A stretch of DNA of 64,000 nucleotides, from the NCBI GenBank assembly GCA_037013495.1, contig CM072806.1:17281001-17345000 (forward strand), written 5' to 3'. This stretch comes from Hippophae tibetana (taxonomy: Eukaryota > Streptophyta > Magnoliopsida > Rosales > Elaeagnaceae). Every line of letters starts with the position of its first letter. The first letter of the stretch is position 1. Positions 1 to 11,150 of the stretch are shown in pieces. The notes below the pieces were generated by a model that saw nothing but the letters and a program-made list of their open reading frames with translations, was not told the origin of the DNA and did no database searches. Made by a program: the position numbers and the translations under genes.

Positions 1-746
1 GCTGGGTATATTTATTAAAATTAAAATATTTTCTCAAATAAAATAAAATTGAATAAGAAAAAAAACGTCTCAACACTTTGAATCATGAGATGCGCACCTT
101 TTATACCTTTTATATTATATATAAACATAAAATTAGTATATTTATTAAGTAATGTAAAACACTATTTTTATATATTAAAATCTCTCTCAAAATATGCATC
201 ATTTGATTAAATATTTTATATTTTAAACACATTTTTATTATATTTTAATTTTATTTATATCACTTGTTTTTTTTTCTTTTTACAAAGCCTAAGTATTTTT
301 TTAGGAGATACATTAGTTTTTTTCTTAGTTCATTAATCGACTCAAGCTTTAATATTATGTTAAGTTTGTATAATATATAAACAATATAAATCATTCAATG
401 TTAAAAGATTGACCTCAAAATAATATCATATTCATATTATTTATGAATATTATACTAATATCTTTTTTAATTAATAATGATATTTTTTTATATCCTAACC
501 GTTTTAGTTTTTCTTTTCACTCTAGCAAATAGTACTATTATATTCAACATATTTCAACTCAATTTTGGCATGCTATTGATTGAAGAAGAATATTATTCAT
601 ATATTATTTCACCACGTATATACTCCAACCTTATCGATCTCATGAGAATATTTATTAATTATTGATGCTTTATGTACATCCTACCAACATTAAAAAATAA
701 AAATAGTAATTAATTAGTTATATATACAAAAAGTTGAAATAAAATT
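1..746. other. AT-rich sequence left of the SABATH gene
   Basis: Very AT-rich sequence. I searched the minus strand for the missing 3' exons of the neighbouring methyltransferase and saw nothing matching. The short open frame at 477-665 has low-complexity composition and no recognisable domain, so I do not call it. Confidence 0.5.
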
Positions 747-761
747 TTATATATATAGTAC

Positions 762-2316
762 CTGAGATAGCCAATGTATGCTTGAAGAAGAGTGAACAAA
801 ATGAAGAGTATTAGTAGGAAACAATCTGCCATAAAATGAGCCAGGAACAGCAAAAACAAAGCACTTTCGTTCCTTATCTTGTTCCTTTATTTTCTTGAAG
901 AATTCAGGTAGGGAGAGAAATATGTTGTTGAAGTCATTGCTATAAAGATCATTCAAGAACAATCTAAACTCTGGCGACTTAAGTCCCATGCTGTTGTATT
1001 TAGACTTTATAGTATCCATTATATGTGTAATTGGTAACAATGTGTTTGGTCCTGATGAGCACCCCATATCTGCTATGCCCAAACTCTCAGGCAATTTTAT
1101 TGTTTGGCCCAAACCCTCTAGTATTGCTTCATCAATAAATTGTTTTCCCATTGATATTATTTTCTTCTGCATTTTAAACGTCAATATATTAGAGTTTCTA
1201 AATTTAGATAATCTATAAGACAAAAGTATTTGCTCTTAGAGTCCAAAATTATAGAAAATAATATCTTTAAAACTTATAATAAAAATAATACCACAATAAT
1301 ATTAAACGGTATTCATTAAACAGTATTTAATTAGACACCGATCAAAATTGAACATATCCAAATAATTATAATTCAATGTGAAATGTGAACGACGTTTAAA
1401 ATAAAATGATATATCAAACTTTTTTTATAGTGAAAATATATGAGGTAGACATAAAAAAATTTATTTTTATAGTTATAAATTATAAGGGTCCTATTTTTTA
1501 TCCTTTTTTTAATAAAATAGGCAAAATTTTAAATTTTGAATTCTTTTTTGGTAATAATTTAAAATTTTAGTTTTGTTTCTCTTTTATATTTTTACCATTT
1601 TACTCCTAAATTATGATTTTAATTTTCCTCTAACAGATAATTAATCGAAAATGGATTCATTTAAAATTTACCACACCTTAATGTAGATGTGTGATGTAAA
1701 TGTGACACGACCATTTCACCATTTTGAACCAAATTTTGTACTAAAAGTAAAATTAAATTTTTATTTATCTCTTACCCACACACCAAATGTTACAATTAAA
1801 TTATATTTCTTTATAAAATAGAATATTTTTTTAATTAATTTTTTAGCAATTATAGTATTCATTCAATTAATTATACTTTTAGATATACATTGTATTTAGC
1901 AAATTTTTACTAATTTTTTTATCATATACTCAATTTTAATTTATTATATGTAATGAAAAATTTAAAAATACTTTTAAATTTTTTTTCTAATAGAAGAAAA
2001 TGGAGCATGAACAATATCATGTTAAATTTGATACAAAAATATTCATCGTATATTTTTGGTGCAAAATTTGGTACTATATTAGAGTAACTTTGCACAAATT
2101 GGGGTAGGGTTGGAAATGCCTTAATAAGACATATTTGATCTTTGTATAAATTTCAAAGATGTCATTCAATTTGCCTTTTCATCTAAAATGAGTAAATGAA
2201 GATGATTGCAAAGGAGAAAAGGGTCAAACCTGAACTATGGAATTCTGGGCATAACTAGTTTCCCCAAGCCCCTTGTTCATGTGGAGTACTTCATTGATTT
2301 CCATATTCATCTCCAT
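762..2316 (-). CDS. SABATH carboxyl methyltransferase, 5' half (two exons)
   Basis: SABATH enzymes transfer a methyl group from S-adenosylmethionine to carboxyl groups (salicylate, jasmonate, gibberellin and others) or to N-atoms of xanthines. Exon 1 is 2230-2316 (29 codons; family start ending HMNKGLGETSYAQNS); exon 2 is 762-1166 (135 codons). The intron 1167-2229 has a GT donor and an AG acceptor in phase 0. Visible family motifs: IADMGCSSGPNT (residues about 60-71, SAM binding), LNDLYSNDFN (100-109), VPGSFYGRLFP (136-146) and HFVHSSSSIHWLSQ (151-164). Exon 2 ends at a good donor (CAG|GTAC). There is no stop or frameshift in these 164 codons, but the family is usually around 350-380 aa, so the second half is missing: off the left edge behind a long intron, or deleted. 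The substrate cannot be inferred because the substrate-pocket exons are absent. Two further in-frame ATGs lie at 2310 and 2304; I chose the first. Confidence 0.85.
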
Positions 2317-2451
2317 AAAACTGTATAGATATAATAGACAATAATTGAGTAATAGTAGGAGTTGAAATCAAAGCAAAACGAAAGTTAGAAATGAAGAGTG
2401 CTTGAGAACGCCAAGTACTACTGCTCTATATTTGGAGATTGAAGAGCCCAA

Positions 2452-2460
2452 TATTTATAG
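2452..2460 (-). promoter_or_regulatory. TATA box of the SABATH gene
   Basis: On the minus strand CTATAAATA lies about 136 bases upstream of the methyltransferase ATG. It implies a leader of roughly 100 bases. This is a consensus match only; no transcript evidence. Confidence 0.5.
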
Positions 2461-2469
2461 CTAGAATTG

Positions 2470-4216
2470 ATACTAATCTAGATATTATATTTGTTAGAAG
2501 TGGTCCCACAAGTTTAGCTTTAGTCATAAAATAGCCAATAATATCTTTATGGCATATTTGTTATAATGTATTAAAGATGCTGATTATATATTTTTTGTAT
2601 AGTGTTTTACGTTTGATTATGAATTTTGAACTGTAATGTACAAATAAAAATATTATAATTATCTAAAAGATTTATCCCACCAAGCGGTGTAGTCTAAACC
2701 ATATTAAATATTTTACTTAATATGTTCGAATTTCAATGGTAAGATTGTGTCATGATTTTTTCTTTACTTTCAAATTAAAAATAATATTTTTTTTATTTTT
2801 AAAATACAAGAGAAATGTAAAAATAAATAAGATATTGATACATATAAATATTTATAATAATAAATATACAAAATTTGTCCGTGCTTCTTCCACTTGTTTT
2901 AAGTTTTTGATAAATTTGATTTTTCAATATTTTATAACATGATATTAGAGGTGAGGATTCTATTTTTAAGGCCCAATTACACGGTATTAAACTGATGTAT
3001 GAGGCATATAACCAAGTGTGGAAAGTGATATACAAAATTTAGTTTTATAAGTAAGAAAATTACATAAAATAAATCATATATTATTTTAAATATAAATTAC
3101 TTTTAAAAATATTCATAAATTTTATTCAATTACGTTATACACTTATACACGTTGTCACCAAACTAAATATATAGATTAATTATATTACCATTCAATATTG
3201 TTTACTAATATTGTTTACTGCAAGATCACTATTCTTAGTTGATTTGATACATTGCATTAAACATGTTATATATTTATGGCTCCCCAAAATTGGTTAATAG
3301 AAATCTCAAATAAGCTATTCATCCTAACTTAATTTATTTAAAATTGGTGGCCTATTACGTTTATGAGTTAAAAAAGCCCAACTTACTTAATTTACTAGCA
3401 TAAATGAGTAACCTGACTTAAGTTTGACTTAAGTTTATGAGTAACTCAATAACTCGTTTCACATCTTTTTTTGGGTTAACATATTTTTTTTAGCTTAATA
3501 TTTTTTGGGTAAATTTTTTTTGTCAAACATATTGTTTTGGGTCAAACAACATATTTTTTTATTAAATAATTAAAAAAAATTGATTTATTAATATAAATGG
3601 ACCATCAATTTCTTTGTTTAACTATTCACAATATGTTAATCACATTACTAATCAAAACTAAAAACTTGATATTGCAAATTTGTACTATATCAATAAACAT
3701 GTAAAAAAGTCAACAAAAATAATAATAAAAGTAACTACATTTCAAAAATTAATATCATAAACCAAGTTGAGTAGAAGTTAGAATATGGATCAATATGACT
3801 CTCTCTTCTTATGGAATTGTAGATTTTTCATGCTTCTTCTTCTTGCTTGCATGAAAAAGCATTAGGTTTTTTCTTTCTTTCTTTCTAAAAACCAATTATC
3901 CCTCGGATCTTTCTTCTAAATCTACCAAAAAACTATTACATGCCTCTCCTCATATTGTTATCTAATTTTCTAAGAGATCTAATGTTTATAATTTATGATG
4001 GTGCAACTGGTTTTTCTCTAAAGCTTTTGGGTTTTTTTCAAGAAACAATCTGGCTTTTCCTTGTTTGCTTTGATACGTGGATAGTACATGCAAGGATTAC
4101 TGTGTTTTATATCTCATGCTCAGAAGACTTATTACACATGTTTTACCAAGGAATGTTGTATTATCTTTTTTTTTCCTCAAACCATTACAATAATCAAAGC
4201 TTCTTATCATTACTAA
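2470..4216. other. AT-rich spacer without recognisable gene
   Basis: Upstream region of the SABATH gene. Open frames at 2736-2942 and 3940-4230 look like chance frames in AT-rich DNA. A short TTTC-type run lies near 3870-3885. Confidence 0.45.
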
Positions 4217-4477
4217 TGTTAAGAGTATGAAGAGATATTAAAGAAAGACTGATTTATTGTAGTGATTATGTTATAATTGGTGTATTTAGAATGTATAAAA
4301 GGAATCATATTTATAGGGTTGTAATAAGTGTAGTACAAGTAGTACAAGTAGTACAAGTAGTACAAGTAGTACAAGTGAAGTAGTGTAGTACAAGTTGAGT
4401 ACATGTAGTACAAGTGAAATACAATATCTAGTGAAAGTGAAGTACATTTTATGTACAATATCTTATATAACTTAACA
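4217..4477 (-). repeat. Copia LTR (3' LTR of an antisense element)
   Basis: A 261-bp LTR beginning TGTTAAG and ending CTTAACA (7-bp inverted ends). Read on the minus strand, a purine-rich tract (TTTGAGGAGAGA) lies immediately upstream, as expected for a copia 3' LTR. Its U3 carries a minisatellite, five perfect copies of the 9-mer TAGTACAAG at 4331-4375 (plus-strand reading), followed by looser copies. A TATAAATA-like box lies near 4313. Confidence 0.75.
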
Positions 4478-5873
4478 TCTCTCCTCAAACTCAAGGAGGA
4501 AGATAAACAATCAACTTGAGTTTGAAAACTAAGTCATGAAATCTTTTTTGTGGATGAGATTTGGTGAAGATGTCAACTGTTTGATCTATGAAGAATATTG
4601 ATTTCAGACAAACAGTGTCTTAAAGAACATGTTGACAAATAAAATGACAATAAATCTTGATATGTTTTGTTCATTCATGATATACATTATTATGAGCAAT
4701 TTGAATAGCATTCTAGTTATCACAATATATTATAGTTGAGGTTGACTAGAGAACACCCATATCAGTAAGTAGCTAGAAAAGCCAAAGAAATTCTTGAGTA
4801 ATGTCAGCAAGAATGCGATATTCAGCTTCAGTGTTGAATCAGGAAGTGAGAGATTGTTTCTTACTTCCCCAAGATATGAGAGAGTTTCCAAGAAATAAAT
4901 AGTATCCAATTATAGAGTGATGATCAGTAAGTTCACCTATCCAGTTAGCATCAGAGTAGGCGGAGAGAAGAAGATTAGACTTGTAAGAGAAGTGAAGGTC
5001 GTGAAACATGGTGCCTTTGATGTAGTAGAGAATGCAAAAAACTGCAGTATAATAGGTAGAGCAAAGAACTGTAGTATAATAGGTAGACCGTGGAGCAAAC
5101 ATGAACTGATTAACCAGATGAACAACATATTTGATGTTAGGATGAGTGACTATGAGATAAATAACATTGTCAACTAGTTGTCTGTATAATGTGGCATCTA
5201 AGAGAATAATACCATATAATGAAGTGAGTTTGACATTGGTTTCTAGGGGTGTTGATGCAGTCTTTCAATTAGTAAGGCCATCCCAATTAAGAATATCATA
5301 AGAGTACCTTGCTTGAGAGAGATAGTATCCTTGAGATTCAGATGAGATTTTTAGGGACGACCAAGGTCTTTCATTTCAAATTGATGGCTCAGAAACTTCT
5401 TGAGATCAGTAATACCAATAGAGTTATTCCCTATTATGATCATATCATCTACATAAAGGAGTATAAGTGTAACACCAATGTAAGGTCTTCCAAATAAAGA
5501 GGCCAGAATCATAAGAATTGAAAGTGAAGCCAAAGTTAGTCAGTGTAGAGTTGAACTTGGAAAACTGAGCTTGATGAGGTGAATGAGTGTATCCATAAAG
5601 AGGTTTCATATATACCTCCTCGGTTATGTCTCCATTAAGAAAGACATTTTTGACATCCATTTGAAACATGATCCAGTTTCGAGCAACAACAACATCAATG
5701 ATACTACAAACAAAGGTGAGGATAGCTACAGGTGAAAAAAATTCTTCATAGTCGATGCCATATTCTTGTGTAAAATCCTTTGCAACCAGACAAGCTTTAT
5801 ATTGTTCCACAAACCCATATGAATGGGTTTTGATTTTGAAAATCCACTTACAATCAATCAGAGATTTATTAGG
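4478..5873 (-). pseudogene. Copia reverse transcriptase-RNase H fragment
   Basis: Read on the minus strand this is the 3' part of a Ty1/copia polyprotein. The RT part starts near 5870 (DCKWIFKIKT, then ACLVAKDFTQEYGIDYEE), continues to QMDVKNVFLNG and the catalytic LLYVDDMIIIG (near 5450). RNase H follows at about 4840-5000 with AYSDANWIG and NSLISWGSKKQ. The reading frame is broken several times and the N-terminal gag, protease and integrase are absent. The RNase H part carries a 27-bp tandem duplication at about 5038-5088 that adds nine codons in frame. It ends directly at the 3' LTR purine tract. Confidence 0.8.
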
Positions 5874-6046
5874 TGTACTTCACTTTCACTAGATATTGTA
5901 CTTCACTTATACTACTTGTACTACTTGTACTACACTTGTTACAACCCTATAAATAGGGTTCCTTTTGTACATTCTAAACATACCAATTACAATAGAGTCA
6001 CTATAATAATTAAGTCTTTCTCTAATATCTCTTCATACTCTTAACA
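5874..6046 (+). repeat. Copia LTR fragment, opposite orientation
   Basis: This matches the LTR at 4217-4477 but in the opposite direction. It lacks about the first 30 bases, has fewer TAGTACAAG-type repeats, keeps the TATA motif (CTATAAATAGG near 5949) and the intact 3' end CTCTTAACA. It abuts the antisense RT fragment without a visible spacer. Confidence 0.75.
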
Positions 6047-6058
6047 TGATATCAAAGC
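6047..6058 (+). other. Copia primer-binding site (initiator-Met type)
   Basis: TGATATCAAAGC directly follows the LTR end. The usual plant copia site is TGGTATCAGAGC, so this is a slightly decayed copy. It shows that the LTR at 5874-6046 is a 5' LTR of a plus-strand element whose body is missing. Confidence 0.6.
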
Positions 6059-6137
6059 TGGCTCTTAGCACCCCAGGGCACCCCATTTACAGTCACCAAT
6101 TTCAAACCCTCGCATCCTTACTGATGTAGAGGGTGGT

Positions 6138-6253
6138 TGTTAAGGATCTAAGTCCCACATCGACCAGGTTTTGGTCCTCCGCTACACATATAACCTTGGG
6201 CAACCCTTCATTCTTAAGCATACTCTGTGGTGGATTTAGGCTCAAGTTTAACA
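6138..6253 (+). repeat. Short copia-type LTR fragment
   Basis: A 116-bp segment starting TGTTAAGGATC, containing TAAGTCCCACATCGAC and ending GTTTAACA, the signature of a common plant copia LTR class. No flanking duplication is visible and no primer-binding site follows. Confidence 0.45.
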
Positions 6254-6296
6254 ACTAGTTTTTTCTTAATTTATTTATATAGATCTTGTTAGAATA

Positions 6297-6545
6297 TAAT
6301 TAAAGTGTGTGAAGTTTGTTATGCTTGCACTTAAGAGTTAGTTACACCTAGATGCTAGAGCTATGTACTTAGTTAGAGCTATGTGCTTAGTTACAAAGTT
6401 GGTTTGATATCACACTTTAAATACCATATGAATACATCAATATAGCTATGGATTTTATAATGTATTTTAGCTATTATTTCTTCTTCCTTTTTCCTCTATT
6501 CTCTTCTTTGCATATCTGGTTCTCAATTTCTTCTTATTTTAAGTT
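6297..6545 (+). repeat. Probable copia solo LTR or LTR fragment
   Basis: Starts TGTTAGAATATAATTA, a typical plant copia LTR beginning, followed by a repeated TTAGTTAGAGCTATG block (6370-6400) and a pyrimidine-rich end. The right border is not clear. Confidence 0.4.
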
Positions 6546-7233
6546 GAAAGTTTATAAAATACAGACCTAATTAACTTAGAAGGGGTGAATAGATAATTTT
6601 TAATTTTTATTCATTTATAATTTAATAACTTAAATAAAGTAGCCAAACATGCAATCACGTGTAGAATTAAAGTGCAAAAATTAAAAAATAATACATGATA
6701 TTTTTATATGAAAACAACCTAGGTCATAACCATAACCTAAGAGAAAAACCACTCATCTATCATATTACCTAACTTTTCACTATGAAAACTAGATGTTTAA
6801 GTACAAACTCGGTCTTATGTTACCTTTCTTAGGATACTACCCCAATGTACCTTACTTATGAGCTCTTGTTTTGTTTTCACAGTTTTTAGGATTAGCGTGA
6901 GCGGTATCCAAACTAACGTTCCAATAAGTTTCCCGCAATCAGATTCGTTCACGAATTAATTACAAAAGGGTTAGCACAAAAACACAAGTGCTCATGTGTG
7001 TTCTAGAACAGATTTAATAATTAATAATCCTAATTAGATTATTCAAAACAAATATCACTTAAATTAAATCAATTAACAAATTTTAGGGCAAAAAGATTAA
7101 GTCATAAGTTCAATACAAATAGCTTATTTAAAATTTAATAATCAAATCAAATAATTATAATCACATGTAAATTTATTTAATCTAAGTATTTAAAAAATTA
7201 ATAAAAAATAAGCTATATAAAATTAAAAATACC

Positions 7234-7240
<7 letters not shown>
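6546..7240 (-). repeat. Decayed LTR-like repeat
   Basis: Read on the minus strand, about 6950-7030 resembles the plus strand at about 21940-22010 (shared GAAACACAC...CACTTGTGTTTT.GTGCTAAC pattern). This points to one dispersed LTR family with opposite orientations. No coding sequence seen. Confidence 0.35.

Positions 7241-7272
<32 letters not shown>
7241..7272. repeat. (TA)n microsatellite
   Basis: Uninterrupted TA dinucleotides; a second short TA run lies at about 7383-7400. Confidence 0.9.
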
Positions 7273-7287
<15 letters not shown>

Positions 7288-7513
7288 ATTAACAATCTTT
7301 GCTGTCGTTGTTCCCTGCTACTTTGTTTTCAATTCTTTTATATATTTATTAAGTTCATATTATCAACTGCTGAACGCAAATTATATATATATATATATTA
7401 AACCTACTTCCAATCTAATATCTCTATGGTTATTTGTCTGTTGCCTTTGTTTTCAATATTTTTCTTCGACAGTACAGTCTTAACTTCTATTCAGCCACAC
7501 CCTGTTCAATCCT

Positions 7514-7520
<7 letters not shown>

Positions 7521-7600
<80 letters not shown>
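7521..7600. repeat. (AAT)n microsatellite
   Basis: About 26-27 perfect AAT units. An apparent poly-asparagine open frame across it is only the microsatellite read in frame. Confidence 0.95.
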
Positions 7601-7601
<1 letters not shown>

Positions 7602-8309
7602 CTAGTAGTATTAGAGTTGAATATATTTTGGGCTTAATTTTTCAAAACCTATTAAAAATTTAAATATTATAAAAATCATTTTTTAAACACATCTTAAAAA
7701 TATTAAAACACATCTAAAAAATATTTAATTAATAATTTCATAAATTGATTCAATTTAAATAAATATTTTAAAAATAAAAATAATTTCAGTTTTATGAACA
7801 TGTACTATTAAATGTACAAGTACAATCTTATCATATGTTTCATAATTATGAAACATATACCTGAAGTATAAATATAAATATATGAGATTTTGAAATTTTT
7901 TTGACTTTGATTAATAGGCTTGATAGTGAGCTTAAAAATAAGTTTATATAAAAATATTTTATCCACGAAAATAACCAATACTCATGGTCCTTATAAACTC
8001 TTACTTTGACATTTTGTGTGGCAAAATCTCACTCTCATTACATGACAGTCATATGAGTAATATAAAAATTAAATCGATATCTTAGATTCTATAATGGAAC
8101 TATCCTATGGTATGGTAAATCCATCTCACTCTCATTACATGACATAGGCAAAGAGAACGACAATTTGACTTGAAAGCCTCATTATAAATTAGTTTAGTGT
8201 ACATAGAAATAAGCAAAGTGTAAAGAATAATCATGTAGTGCATGCATTCATATAAATCAAGATTAACATAAACCTAACTAAATATGTTCTCCTCCCATAT
8301 GTATAACAA
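7601..8309. other. AT-rich spacer
   Basis: No gene seen. The phrase ATCTCACTCTCATTACATGACA occurs twice (about 8026-8047 and 8123-8144) in slightly different context, a short local duplication. Confidence 0.4.
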
Positions 8310-9600
8310 TGTGCAGGTAGAGCTATTGGAGAAAAAACAGCTTTAGAGACATATGAGCTCTATGAAATATTGGGTGCAAATTTCCAACAGAAAAGTGCTA
8401 GAGTGAGAAGAGTTAAAGTGAATGAAATAGGCTTCTTGAATAAGATGGCTATTCAACATGTATAGTTAACCAAGCAAGTCGCACTCCTCACCTCTAAAAT
8501 TGCACTAACTCAAGTGATATATAGAGTTTGTAGTACTTATAGACTTGATGCTAATACTTGTCCTTTTGGTATTGATTCATATGTAGGTACTAGTCAAGAA
8601 CAAGTGCACTCAATAGAGGGGTACCAATCTAAACCTAGGAATGATCCCTATGCAAACACATATAGGAATCATCTCAATATCTCTTGGATAGGAGACAATA
8701 ACCCTACTTATGCCTAAGATCAAAATTAAGACCAAAACTTTCACTAAAACATGCCACACTACCAACCTGATAACCTAACCTTGATGGATAACTTTAATGC
8801 TTTCATTCAAGTGAGTAGGGATAACCACATGAAAAATAATCAAAGGTTGGAATCTTTAGAGCCATTTATGAAAAGTGTGAAAGTGCAAGTAGGGAAAGTA
8901 GCTGAGCACTTCAAAATCAAGATAAATGTAAGATACAAGAACAAGCCATGGTTATTACAGGCTATCAAAGTGGTAAGGTTTTAAACAATACTTAATTTCC
9001 TAAAATTTTGGATAATTTACCCATTGATGTAAATATAGATGGGGAGCAAGCAAATCCCAATAAAGGCCAAGCTAAGGGCGATGAAGTCTTAAAGCCTTCT
9101 AAAGAAACTAAGGAGTTCCTAGGAGAGTCAACTGATCCTTATAGACCTCACCTCATATCCCATTTTCACACCACCTAAAGGATCCTAATAGTTTTAATAT
9201 TAGCATTACTTTTGGGAGTAAGAAGGTTAAGGCTATGCTAGATTTAGGAGTATGGATTAACTTTATGCTATACCCAATATACTTACAACTAGGTTTTGGA
9301 AATTTGAAGCCCACAACAATATCTCTTTAATTAGCTTATATGTCCATTAAATATCTTAAAGACGTGGTTGATAATTTGCTTGTATAAGTGAATAAGTTAA
9401 TTCTACTTATGAATTTTATTATGTTAGATATGTAGGAAAACCTATCTAAGAACAAAGAACACACTATTCTTCTAAGCACACAATTCACGGCCATAACCAA
9501 AACTATTATTGATGTCCATAGAAAGAGTTTAACCATGAAAGTCTTGGGAGAAACTATACACTTTAAAATTTTAATTCTTCACCTATTTCTTCTGCCTCTA
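8310..9600 (+). pseudogene. Athila-type gypsy gag-protease remnant
   Basis: A decayed piece of the same type as the gag and protease at 57-61 kb. About 8318-8420 matches the gag segment around ETYELYEILGANFQQ; 8520-8720 corresponds to the knuckle-like CSTYRLDANTCP region and the Y.NTYRNHLN motif; 8751-8970 is the C-terminal gag helix region (NFNAFIQVSRDN, NNQRLESLEPF). About 9200-9560 is the aspartic protease region (KAMLDLGVWINFMLY, then KEHTILLSTQFTAITKTIIDV). Many stops interrupt it. RT, RNase H and integrase do not follow. Confidence 0.75.
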
Positions 9601-10047
9601 TTGTTGATAAATATTCCTATATTGATTATGTTGATTCACATTTATCTTCAAAATAAGATAAGTAATACCATTGATAATTCACATAATAAAAGGAGGTTGC
9701 AATAAACATTAAAAGCCTTAATAGATCTATTTTTTTTATTTAAATCATTTAAAAAATTAATAAATTTATTTTTTTATTTAAATCATTTAATTCATTCTTT
9801 ACCTGAAGGGACATGCAAACTAATTGTTCATATTTTTCTTAGAATTTATAGTTTTTTTATTTACATTTACACATTACAAAATGTTTACCATTGTTTTTCT
9901 TAATTAATTTAAGAAATAATTTGACTTTTTAAAATAATTAACCATCCAAATTCTTTAGAGACCGAACTCAGAATAACTTATCATTAGTCTATTAATGAGA
10001 TGTACTTAAGAATAATTAAAATTTGTGCATCAAAATGCATTGCATTA
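9601..10047. other. AT-rich spacer with a local repeat
   Basis: Contains a duplicated phrase (TTTTTTTATTTAAATCATTTAA) at about 9730-9790. No gene seen. Confidence 0.4.
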
Positions 10048-10226
10048 CCCTACACTAGTATTGGAAAGTGACTTGTTATGCACACTTGAACCGCTGTTAT
10101 CCTTACATTGCTCAATCTTTTCTTTGTAAGGCTTGCTAAAACTTGAGCTGCATTCTGCGCTGGAAACAACACCAGCTGCATTAGCTAAACTAGCTGAATT
10201 AGCACTAATTGTCTTCCTCTTTCAGC
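10048..10226 (-). other. Serine-rich open segment, unexplained
   Basis: On the minus strand a frame stays open for 58 codons between an upstream TGA and a TAA, with serine-, asparagine- and lysine-rich content (for example SKPYKEKIEQCKDNSGSS). It could be an orphan exon end, a retroelement remnant or chance. No domain recognised. Confidence 0.2.
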
Positions 10227-10879
10227 TATTGATTTCTAACTTTTTCATAAAAAGGTACCAATACAACAACAAATTGGTTCGATGCACTCTTCATTTATAC
10301 TCATCATTTATATTCGACTTGGTCGATTTTACGTTGTGCCTAATCGATTTTAATCATACATAACAGATTATGGTTAATTTTGATGTTACGTGGTCGATTT
10401 CGATATTTTTAGTCAATGATCCAATTGTCGTCTGAAGTTAGTAAATTGTGAACATATTAATCCCATTATTTTAGTTTACTGCCTTCTAAATGAATACTTA
10501 AATGTTCGGATAAGTAATTATTTATTTAAATCTGGAATCATGGTTTCATTTAGCGCGAGATTACTGAAAAAAATTCAAAATTTTGCTAACTTTTAAATAA
10601 TTAAGGAATATGGGTTAGAGACAAGTATCCAAGTTTTTTGCAATTAAATGCATTTTTTACATAAATTACCTCCCAAAGAGTCGAGGGAAATTATATTCAT
10701 CAAATAGCTCATAGACTCATGTATGACCTGCCATAAAAAATAAGGTATTTATTATACCCTTTGTGTCTAGACTGTAGCTTAGGAAACGATAAGTTTGTTA
10801 TAAAAATCTTTAATTTAAGAAGTAAAACATGGAACAAAACAATGAGCATAATTCAAAAAACCATTAATTTAATGAGTGA

Positions 10880-11150
10880 ATTTTTCTATAAATATATGTA
10901 TAATTATAATGAATTAATTAACCAAATGTTCATTCTAATTGAGAGAAAAACTTTTGTGAGAGAAAATTGAGAGTAACTTTCTTGTGTGTAATTAGGTTGT
11001 GAGTTGTGAGTTGTGAGTGTTGTAAATACTTTGTGTAATTTCTCTCCTTTCAATAAAAAGATCTGCAGCAGGTCCGGAGACATAAACAAGATTGATTAAA
11101 CTCCGTTATCAAATTTATGTGTTATTTTATCTATTTTGTTTTCTCAAAAA
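10880..11150 (+). repeat. Possible copia LTR 3' end
   Basis: Contains a GTGAGTT tandem run (about 10998-11018), CTCTCCTTTCAATAAA, and then GCAGGTCCGGAGACATAAACA and ACTCCGTTATC. This resembles the R/U5 part of Tork-type copia LTRs (GGACGTAGGC...AACCACG). Borders unclear; no primer-binding site seen. Confidence 0.35.

Noticed and set aside
988..1218. Plus-strand open frame across the SABATH exon
   Set aside because: Antisense shadow of the conserved methyltransferase exon.
5823..6044. Plus-strand open frame with TYR/LEU repeats
   Set aside because: It reads through the RT junction and the minisatellite of the copia LTR; not a gene.
7434..7637. Open frame encoding a long asparagine run
   Set aside because: It is the AAT microsatellite read in frame, with no conserved sequence around it.
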